A stretch of DNA of 64,000 nucleotides, taken from positions 124,001 through 188,000 of the forward strand of contig NZ_JHZK01000004.1 of the NCBI RefSeq assembly GCF_000688515.1, written 5' to 3'. Shown piece after piece: positions 9,886 to 18,229 of this stretch (the first letter of the stretch is position 1; each line of letters begins with the position of its first letter). Source of the DNA: Afifella pfennigii DSM 17143. Lineage in GTDB: Bacteria > Pseudomonadota > Alphaproteobacteria > Rhizobiales > Afifellaceae. The notes beneath the pieces are model-generated. The model was not told the DNA's origin. It saw only the letters and a list, made by a program, of their open reading frames with translations, and did no database searches. The position numbers and the translations under genes are program-made.

Positions 9886-10697
9886 GCCGGCACCCTGGCG
9901 AAATAGCCGGTCAGCAGCGCCTCCAGCTTGCGTCCGCCCTCCGGCGCCAACCGCTTGGTCTCCTCGTGGGAGAGCTCGCGCCCGCTCATGCCGGCGGCAA
10001 GGTTGGTGATGACGGAAAAGGCGGCGACGCGCATGCCAAGAAAGCGCGCCAGAATGACCTCCGGCACCGTCGACATGCCGACCGCGTCGGCGCCGAGCGC
10101 ATGGGCGGCACGGATCTCCGCCGGCGTCTCGAAGGAGGGGCCGCTCACCCACATATAGACGCCCTGAAAGAGCTCGATGGCTTCCGCCGCCGCCTCGCCG
10201 GCAAGGCGCAGGGCGAGCTTGCGGTCATAGGCCTCGCTCATGCCGACGAAGCGCCGGTCGGTCGGCTCGCCTACCAAGGGGTTGGCGCCGAAAAGGCTGA
10301 TATGGTCGACGATCTGCATCAAGGAGCCTGGGGGCATATCTTCATGCAGGCTGCCGGCGGCGTTGGTCAAGAAGAGGGTTTCCACGCCAAGGGCGGCGAG
10401 CGCCTCCAGCGCCGGGCGCATCGCATCGGCGCGCCCGTGCTCGTAGTAATGCGTGCGGCCGGCAAGGACGGCGATGTCGGTGCCGCCGAGGCGGCCGAGG
10501 ACGAGCCGACCGGCATGGCCGGAGACGGATGGTTCGGGAAAGCCGTGAAGCTCGCCATAGGGGATGGCGACGGCCCCTTGCAGGCGCTCCGCCAGACCCG
10601 ACAAACCCGAGCCGAGAACGAGCGCGATCTTCGGCGCCCTGCCGGCGCGCTCGGCTATCTTCGCCGCCGTGCATCTTGCTATCTCGCCGGGGCTCAT
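9882..10697 (-). CDS. punA: Purine-nucleoside phosphorylase (trimeric PNP-I family)
   Basis: Splits inosine and guanosine nucleosides into base and (deoxy)ribose-1-phosphate. The 271-residue length and motifs are those of the trimeric PNP family: VLGSGLSGL near the N-terminus, GRTHYYEHG, LTNAAGSLHEDMPPGSLMQIVDH, YMWVSGPSFETPAEI and the base-binding NLAAGMSGRELSHEE, where Asn and the SHEE segment are typical. ATG at 10697 overlaps the cdd stop by four bases. Residues alone do not settle whether adenosine is accepted; family members usually prefer 6-oxopurines, which fits the presence of add nearby. Confidence 0.93.
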   Translation of the reverse strand: MSPGEIARCTAAKIAERAGRAPKIALVLGSGLSGLAERLQGAVAIPYGELHGFPEPSVSGHAGRLVLGRLGGTDIAVLAGRTHYYEHGRADAMRPALEALAALGVETLFLTNAAGSLHEDMPPGSLMQIVDHISLFGANPLVGEPTDRRFVGMSEAYDRKLALRLAGEAAAEAIELFQGVYMWVSGPSFETPAEIRAAHALGADAVGMSTVPEVILARFLGMRVAAFSVITNLAAGMSGRELSHEETKRLAPEGGRKLEALLTGYFARVPA

Positions 10698-11095
10698 CCG
10701 ACGCCCTTCATGCCGAAGGCCTGCGGCAGGAGCTCGCCGAGCGTGAGGACGGAGACCGGCCCGTCCTCGTCGCAAAGATGGATGAGCGTCTGCGGGGTGC
10801 CGAATTCGGCGAGGCGCTGTCGGCAGCCGCCGCAGGGGGTGACGGAGGCCCTGCGCTCAGCGAAGACGGCGACTTCCTTGATACGGCGCTCGGCCTTGGG
10901 AAGCGCCGTGACCATGGCCGCGATGGCCGAGGTCTCGGCGCACCAGCCTTCCGGATAGCTGGCATTCTCCACGTTGCAGCCGGCAAAGATCTTGCCGGAA
11001 ACCGTGCGCAGCGCCGCCCCCACCCTGAATTCCGAATAGGGGGCATGGGCATGCTGCATCGCCTTGCGGGCGGCCTCAAAGAGCTCGCGCTCCAT
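10694..11095 (-). CDS. cdd: Cytidine deaminase
   Basis: Converts cytidine and deoxycytidine to uridine forms. The 133-residue protein is the short, tetrameric zinc type: substrate region FRVGAALRT and NVENASYPEGWCAE, with the zinc Cys and catalytic Glu in CAE, and the second zinc pair in PCGGCRQ. ATG at 11095 overlaps the preceding permease stop by one base, and the stop overlaps punA by four. Its place directly after the transporter genes supports nucleosides as the imported substrate. Confidence 0.95.
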   Translation of the reverse strand: MERELFEAARKAMQHAHAPYSEFRVGAALRTVSGKIFAGCNVENASYPEGWCAETSAIAAMVTALPKAERRIKEVAVFAERRASVTPCGGCRQRLAEFGTPQTLIHLCDEDGPVSVLTLGELLPQAFGMKGVG

Positions 11096-12063
11096 CAACG
11101 CTCCTTCACATAGGGTATGCCGCCCGCCCTCGGCGGCACGGCCCGGCCGATGAAGCCGGCCAGCAGCACCACCGTCAAGACATAGGGTAGCGCCTGCATG
11201 AACTGCACCGGCACCTCGCCCACCATCGGCACGGAAGCGCCCTGCAGACGTATGGCGATGGCGTCGAGAAAACCGAAGAGGAAACAGGCGCCCATGGCCG
11301 GCCAGGGACGCCATTTGGCGAAGATGAGGGCGGCGAGCGCGATGAAGCCCTTGCCGGCCGTCATGTTGACGATGAAGCCCGCCGACTGGGCGATGGCGAG
11401 ATAGGCGCCGGCGGCGCCGCACAGCACGCCGCAGACGATGACGGCGCGGTAGCGCAGGAAGGCGACGGAGATGCCGGCGGTATCGACGGCGGCCGGGTTC
11501 TCGCCGACGGCGCGAAGGCGCAGGCCAAAGCGCGTCTTGAACAGCACCCACCAGGTGAGGGGCACCATGAGAAAACCGAGATAGACGATGGGGTTATGGC
11601 CGGAAAGAAGCTCGCCATAGAGGGGGCCGAGGAAGGGCACCTGGCGCAGCGCCTCCGCGCCCGGCCAGGCGAGCGAGGCAAAGCGCGCCTCGCCGGGCAG
11701 CTGTGGCGTGCGCCCACCCTCGGCGAACCATGCCTGGCCGAGGAGCGCCGTCAGCCCGGCGGCGAGAAAGTTGATGGCAACGCCGGAGACGATCTGATTG
11801 CCGCGCTGGGTGATGGAGGCAAAGCCGTGCACGAGGGCGAGCGCCACGGAGGCGAAGATCGCGGCGAGAAGGCCCACCCAGGGCGAGCCGGCCCACCAGG
11901 CGGCCGCGCCGGCGGCGAAGGCGCCGGCAAGCATCTTGCCTTCCAGGCCGATATCGAAAATGCCCGAGCGCTCCGAATAGAGCCCGGCGAGACAGGCGAG
12001 AAGGAGCGGCGTCGCCAGCCGGATGGAGGAATCGAGAATAAGGACGACGGCCTGAAAATCCAT
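11095..12063 (-). CDS. Nucleoside-type ABC transporter permease (second subunit, NupQ/YufQ-like)
   Basis: Inner-membrane permease of the BmpA-type importer. The 322-residue protein has about nine hydrophobic segments and the branched-chain amino acid/sugar permease-like signature LYSERSGIFDIGLEGKML early, then GVGENPAAVDTAGI-type coupling residues (LRAVGENPAAVDTAGIS) near residue 230. It lies 46 bases after the first permease gene and overlaps cdd by one base. Substrate is inferred from the neighbouring salvage enzymes; sequence alone would allow other BMP-family substrates. Confidence 0.9.
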   Translation of the reverse strand: MDFQAVVLILDSSIRLATPLLLACLAGLYSERSGIFDIGLEGKMLAGAFAAGAAAWWAGSPWVGLLAAIFASVALALVHGFASITQRGNQIVSGVAINFLAAGLTALLGQAWFAEGGRTPQLPGEARFASLAWPGAEALRQVPFLGPLYGELLSGHNPIVYLGFLMVPLTWWVLFKTRFGLRLRAVGENPAAVDTAGISVAFLRYRAVIVCGVLCGAAGAYLAIAQSAGFIVNMTAGKGFIALAALIFAKWRPWPAMGACFLFGFLDAIAIRLQGASVPMVGEVPVQFMQALPYVLTVVLLAGFIGRAVPPRAGGIPYVKER

Positions 12064-12109
12064 CAGCGCCGCCCCGGCTTAAGCGGCGCGGCGCGGCCGA
12101 CATTCGTTC

Positions 12110-13245
12110 TCACGGCGCCTCCTCCCCGGCCGCCAGGCGTCGGCGCTGCGGGCTCGACATCAGGGCGAAGGCGCGGGCGATGCCGGGCCGGAACATATGC
12201 TCCAGCGCCCCGGCGAAGAGGATGACCAGCGCCTGGATGACGACGATCATATCGCGCGAGATGGTGGGCATGTCGAAGGCGAGCTCCGCCCCGCCCTGAT
12301 AGAGCATGCCGAAGAGGAAGGCGGCCAGGACGACGCCGAGCGGATGCGCCCTTCCCATCAGCGCCACGGCGATGCCAACGAAGCCCGCCCCTTGCACGAA
12401 ATCGATCTGCAGGCGCTGCTGCTCGCCCAGCACCGGATTGAGGGCCATCATGCCGGCAAGGGCGCCGGAGAGAAACATGGCCACAAGCGTCACCTTGACG
12501 GTCGAGATGCCGGCATAGACGGCCGCCGTCGGGTTAAGGCCGGTGGCGCGGATCTCATAGCCAAGGCGCGTCCTCCAGATGAAGAGATAGACGGCGAGAC
12601 AGGCGAAAAGCGCCAGGAAGAGCGAGATATTGGCCGGCGCGGCGCCCATATCGGCGCCGAACAGCCCGAAAAGCGGCCCCAGCTCCGGCAGCGCTCCGCC
12701 GGCGGCGAAGGTGCGCGTCTCCGGCTGCATGGAGCCGGCCGGCGAGAGATGGTCGACGAGGAGCCAGACCATCAGCGAAGAGGCGATGAAGTTGAACATG
12801 ATCGTCGTGATGACGATGTGGCTGCCACGTCGTGCCTGCAGCCAGGCCGGGATGAAGGCCCAGGCGGCCCCGAACAGCGCCGCGCCGCAGATGGCGAGCG
12901 GAAAGGTCACGTACCAGGGAACGACCCGGTCGAGCGCCAGCGCCGCCAGCGCCGCGCCGAGGCCGCCGAGATAGGCCTGGCCCTCGCCGCCGATATTGAA
13001 GAGGCCGGCATGGAAGGCGACGGCGACAGCGAGCCCGGTAAAGATGAAGTTCGTGGTGTAGAAGAGCGTGAAGCCGATGCCCTCGCCGAAGCCGAGCGCG
13101 CCCCAAAGAAGGATTCTCACCGCCTGCAGCGGGCTCTCGCCGATGAAGAGGACGACGAGACCGGCGACCAGGAAGGCGACGGCGACATTTACGAGCGGGA
13201 TGAGGCCGACCTCCACCCAGAGCGGCAGCTTGGCGGCAGGCGCGC

Positions 13246-13249
<4 letters not shown>
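12110..13249 (-). CDS. Nucleoside-type ABC transporter permease (first subunit, NupP/YufP-like)
   Basis: Partner permease, 379 residues, with a hydrophobic N-terminal helix, FHAGLFNIGGEGQAYLG (the hallmark of this subunit) and the coupling segment IRATGLNPTAAVYAGI. The start is GTG at 13249, overlapping the ATPase stop by four bases (GTGA). An extracellular stretch around residues 165-205 separates two helices. Together with the adjacent permease and ATPase it should form the heterodimeric channel through which nucleosides enter. Confidence 0.9.
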
Positions 13250-14868
<1,619 letters not shown>

Positions 14869-15195
14869 CAAGGCCCGGCGATCTCGGCGTTCGGCCATCC
14901 TGGCACGAGGCGCGGCGCCTTGCACGCCGAAAACGGCGAGGCTTCACGGCGGAGACGCACGGCGCCGGGCCACCGTCTCGAAGGGAAGGAGGGGAGTTTG
15001 TGGCGCGCGCGGCGTCTTCTCTCAGGCGCGAGAGGGGGGCGGGGCGATACCTTTTCCCTCCACATGCCGCCTGGCGCGCCGAGGCATGGATGGCCGGGTC
15101 AGGTCCGGCCAGGACGACAACAGAGGCTGAGCCACGTCAGAGAGTGCCCTCATGCCAAGGCTCGACCTTGGCATCCATGCCGTTCCGCCCTGCCC
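14869..15195. other. Intergenic region of 327 bases
   Basis: Between the ATPase gene and the CAP-domain lipoprotein gene, both on the minus strand. No convincing coding sequence was seen. It contains repeat copy A (15069-15190, listed separately) and should hold the promoter of the downstream transporter-salvage operon, but I could not pick a reliable -35/-10 pair. Confidence 0.6.
15069..15190. repeat. Intergenic repeat element, copy A, with two hairpins
   Basis: Two modules shared with copies at 5.6 kb and 18.1 kb. Module 2: stem TGGCCGG / CCGGCCA (15091-15097, 15105-15111) with loop GTCAGGT. Module 1: perfect 9-bp stem ATGCCAAGG / CCTTGGCAT (15152-15160, 15166-15174), loop CTCGA, followed by ATGCCGTTCCGCC (15177-15189). 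The 38-base module 1 matches 18037-18074 at all but three positions; two of the three changes are on opposite sides of one stem pair and keep pairing. Relative to copy B the two modules are in swapped order. Confidence 0.7.
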
Positions 15196-15687
15196 TCACC
15201 GCCGCGCCATGTCGCTGCGCTCCACGCCGAGGATGAGGGCGTAGAAGGCGCCGGAACGGGCGGCGGGCGCGACGGCCGCACCGATGCCGATCTCGGTCAC
15301 ATACGGGTTGCGAAGGTTCTTCTCGTGCTCGGGCGAGGCGACCCAACCCTCAAAAGCGGCCGCGGCGCTCCGATAGCCGCCGCCGAGATTTTCCGCCATG
15401 GCGCCCCAATCGTAGCCGAGTGCGGCCACCCGCTTCGGCAGCCGGCCGGCGACGTCGTGGCTGATGTCGTTCTCGCGCGCCATGGCCAGCGCCTGGCGCT
15501 CGGCGGCTTCGTTCAGAACCGGCGAGACGGCGACCGGGCCGAGCCCGCTCGCCGCCCGGTACTCCGTGACCATCGCCCGCATCGCCGCGGCGTCGACCGG
15601 CACATTCCGCGCCTCGAACATTTGGGACGGGCCGGCACAGGCGGCGAGCAAGAGAACGAGGAGGAGGAAAGATTTCGGGCGTGGCAT
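15196..15687 (-). CDS. CAP-superfamily (SCP-like) lipoprotein
   Basis: A 163-residue protein with an N-terminal lipoprotein signal (hydrophobic run ending LLLAAC, lipobox Cys at about residue 17) and one CAP/SCP domain. Domain marks: LNEAAERQALAMARENDISHD, the MAENLGGGYRSA segment, AFEGWVASPEHEKNLRNPYVTEIGIGAAV. It should be exported and anchored in the outer or inner membrane facing the periplasm. Function of bacterial CAP proteins is poorly defined. ATG at 15687 is chosen because it starts a classical signal peptide; the frame extends upstream without one. It lies between the transporter's binding protein and ATPase genes, possibly as an insertion. Confidence 0.85.
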   Translation of the reverse strand: MPRPKSFLLLVLLLAACAGPSQMFEARNVPVDAAAMRAMVTEYRAASGLGPVAVSPVLNEAAERQALAMARENDISHDVAGRLPKRVAALGYDWGAMAENLGGGYRSAAAAFEGWVASPEHEKNLRNPYVTEIGIGAAVAPAARSGAFYALILGVERSDMARR

Positions 15688-15844
15688 GTGAGCTCGGGCG
15701 ATCTGCGCAATCAGATGCGGCGGAAGAAACCAAAGGCGATTCAGGCTTTGCCCGCCATAGCCGGCCGCGCGCCACCATGCCAAGCGCCCCGACCGCGGCC
15801 GGGGCTCACTTTCCTCAAGCGCCGCCGCCGCGGCGCGGGGCGCC

Positions 15845-16870
15845 TCACATCGTCGCCGGGCAGGTATCGTCGGACATATAGTCGTGGACTTCGATCTCGC
15901 CCGACTTGATCTTTTCGGACGCCTCCTCGACGCGCGCCTTCATCTCCTCGGAGATCAGCGGCGCGTTGTGCTCGTCGAGCGACCAGCCGACGCCGTCCTC
16001 GGCAAGGCCGAGCACTTCCACGCCCGCCCATTCCTGCATGGCAACGCCGTTCTTCACGTCCTCGAAGGCGTCGTAGACGGCGTTGTCGACGCGCTTGACC
16101 ATGGAGGTCAGAACGGCGCCCGGATGCAGCATGTTCTGGTTGGAATCGACGCCGATGCCGAGCTTGCCCTCGTCGGCCGCGGCCTGCAGGACGCCGATGC
16201 CGGTGCCACCGGCGGCGTGGTAGACGACGTCGGCGCCGCGGTCGAACTGGCTCTTGGCGAGTTCGCCACCCTTCACCGGGTCGTTCCAGGCGGCGCCCGT
16301 CGTGCCGGTCATGTTCTGGTAGATCTCGATATCGGGATTGACCGCCTTGGCGCCTTCCACATAGCCGCAGGCGAACTTCCTGATGAGCGGGATATCCATG
16401 CCGCCGACAAAGCCGATCTTGCCGGTCTCGGAGGCCATCGCGGCGAGCATGCCGACGAGATAGGAGCCCTCATGCTCCTTAAAGACGATGGAGCGGACAT
16501 TGGGCTTTTCCACCACCATGTCGATGATGGCGAACCTGGTCTCGGGGAATTCCTCCGCCACCTTCTCGATCGCCTGGGCCTGCGAGAAACCGATGCCGAT
16601 GACCGGGTTCATGCCGCGCTGGGCGAAGCGGCGCAGCGCCTGCTCGCGCTGGGAATCGTTCTGCAGCTCAAAATCGCGATAATCGGTGCCGGTCTCCTCC
16701 TTGAAGCGCTCGGCGCCGCGATAGGCCGCCTCGTTGAAGCTCTTGTCGAACTTGCCGCCGAGATCGTAGACGATGGCGGGACTGAGCTCGTCCTGGGCCG
16801 AAGCGGCACCGGCCGGAAGCGCCAGAGCAAGGGCGGCGAGGGCGAAAGCGGCGAAGCGGGAAAGACGCAT
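15845..16870 (-). CDS. BMP-family ABC transporter substrate-binding protein
   Basis: Periplasmic binding protein that delivers substrate, inferred to be nucleosides, to the ABC transporter encoded at 11.1-14.9 kb. The 341-residue precursor has a Sec signal peptide (residues 1-25, cleavage near GAASAQ) and the BMP (PnrA-like) fold: DLGGKFDKSFNEAAYRGAERF, GFSQAQAIEKVAEEFPET, GGMDIPLIRKFACGYVEGAKAVNP, and a helix-cap segment YHAAGGTGIGVLQAA. The ATG at 16870 follows GAAGAGGAGA, a strong ribosome site. It is separated from the other transporter genes by a lipoprotein gene and a repeat-bearing gap. Divergent from glk. Confidence 0.92.
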   Translation of the reverse strand: MRLSRFAAFALAALALALPAGAASAQDELSPAIVYDLGGKFDKSFNEAAYRGAERFKEETGTDYRDFELQNDSQREQALRRFAQRGMNPVIGIGFSQAQAIEKVAEEFPETRFAIIDMVVEKPNVRSIVFKEHEGSYLVGMLAAMASETGKIGFVGGMDIPLIRKFACGYVEGAKAVNPDIEIYQNMTGTTGAAWNDPVKGGELAKSQFDRGADVVYHAAGGTGIGVLQAAADEGKLGIGVDSNQNMLHPGAVLTSMVKRVDNAVYDAFEDVKNGVAMQEWAGVEVLGLAEDGVGWSLDEHNAPLISEEMKARVEEASEKIKSGEIEVHDYMSDDTCPATM

Positions 16871-16981
16871 CCTGTTCTCCTCTTCAGCAAGGCCGGTCTT
16901 GGCGCCGGCCGGGTGCGGCGAGATTGACACGGGCCGGGCGGCGTTGCACCACCTTTCGTCGGCTCCAGACACCGCTCTCAG

Positions 16982-18010
16982 ATGACCCTTTCCTCGCTGA
17001 CGGAAGCCTTCGCCTTTCCCGTTCTCCTCGCCGATATCGGGGGCACCAATGCGCGCTTTGCCCTGCTTGAGGACCGGCAGGGCGAGCTCATCCATCTCCC
17101 TCCGGTGCGCACCGGCGACTTCGCCGATATCGAAAGCGCCATGACCGCAGCGGTCACTGAAAAGACCGAAACGCGGCCGCGCTCGGCTATTCTGGCCCTC
17201 GCCGGGCCGCTTAACGGCGATGAAGTCGACCTCACCAACGCCGATTGGGTGGTAAGGCCGCGCGCGGTGATGGCGGCGAGCGGGATTACCGACATCGCCC
17301 TCCTCAACGATTTCGAGGCGCAGGCGCTCGCCGTCGCGGCGCTGGAGGAGACGGAGATGACGAGCCTGGCGATCGGCGCCGACCTTGAGGCCGGGCACGA
17401 CCACCGGGTGGTGCTGGGTCCCGGCACCGGCCTCGGCGTCGCCGGGCTTCTTCAACTCGGCGGGCTGTGGGTACCGGTGCCCGGCGAGGGCGGGCATGTG
17501 GCGCTGGGGCCGGAGACGCGGGCGGAATTCGCGCTCTGGCCGCATATCGAGCGGGAGACAGAGCGTATCTCGGCGGAGTTCCTGCTTGCCGGGCGCGGCA
17601 TCGTGCGGCTCTACCGGGCGATGTGCGCCGAACACGGCGCGCGGCCGGTGCATGTGTGGCCGAAGGAGGTGACGGGGGCGGCGCTCGCCGGCACCGACGC
17701 CATCGCCGAGGAGACGATGCGGCTTTATTGCGGGCTTCTAGGCCGGCTCGCCGGCGATTTCGCCCTTCTGTTCATGGCGCGCGGCGGCGTCTTCCTCGGC
17801 GGCGGCATCGCGCCGAAAATCGCCGCGCTCCTGAAGGCGGGCACCTTCCGCGCGGCCTTCGAGGCCAAGGCGCCGCACGAGGCGTTGATGCGCACGATCG
17901 CGACAAGGCTCGTCACCGCGCCGCGCCCGGCGCTGACGGGCCTCGCCGCCTTCGCGCGGGCACCGGAGCGTTTCGGCGTGGCCTTGGAAAGGCGGCGCTG
18001 GCGGGCGTGA
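16982..18010 (+). CDS. glk: Glucokinase
   Basis: Cytoplasmic ATP-dependent phosphorylation of glucose to glucose-6-phosphate. The 342-residue protein belongs to the bacterial glucokinase family: phosphate-1 motif LLADIGGTNARFALL, sugar site ALAGPLNGDEVDLTNADWVV, catalytic Asp in LLNDFEAQALAV, and LGPGTGLGVAGL. It is divergent from the BMP gene across 111 bases. A TTGACA hexamer lies at 16924-16929, but no good -10 follows at the normal distance, and no clear Shine-Dalgarno precedes the ATG. The gene is followed by repeat copy B. Confidence 0.93.
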   Translation: MTLSSLTEAFAFPVLLADIGGTNARFALLEDRQGELIHLPPVRTGDFADIESAMTAAVTEKTETRPRSAILALAGPLNGDEVDLTNADWVVRPRAVMAASGITDIALLNDFEAQALAVAALEETEMTSLAIGADLEAGHDHRVVLGPGTGLGVAGLLQLGGLWVPVPGEGGHVALGPETRAEFALWPHIERETERISAEFLLAGRGIVRLYRAMCAEHGARPVHVWPKEVTGAALAGTDAIAEETMRLYCGLLGRLAGDFALLFMARGGVFLGGGIAPKIAALLKAGTFRAAFEAKAPHEALMRTIATRLVTAPRPALTGLAAFARAPERFGVALERRRWRA

Positions 18011-18026
18011 GAGGGAGATCTCCCGG

Positions 18027-18188
18027 GATTGTCGTCATGCCAGGGCTCGACCCTGGCATCGATGCCGTTCCGCCGTCGCCAGGGAAGGCATCGCCGAGAA
18101 GGAACGGCTTGGCGAGCCCCACTTTCCTTCTGCAGGCTGCCTGGCCTTGAAATGGATGGCCGGATCAAGTGCGGCGACGTCGACAATC
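18027..18188. repeat. Intergenic repeat element, copy B, bounded by inverted ends
   Basis: Lies in the 219-base gap between the convergent glk and hrpB stops. Outer ends GATTGTCG (18027-18034) and CGACAATC (18181-18188) are exact inverted repeats. Module 1: stem ATGCCAGGG / CCCTGGCAT (18037-18045, 18051-18059), loop CTCGA, then ATGCCGTTCCGCC (18062-18074), nearly identical to copy A. Module 2: ATGGATGGCCGG (18152-18163), with a decayed second stem arm. A 12-base palindrome GGGAGATCTCCC sits just outside at 18013-18024. No ORF in the gap looks coding. Confidence 0.65.
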
Positions 18189-18229
18189 GGCACCCGTGCG
18201 GACCGCATGGCAGCCAAGCCTCGCCGCCT

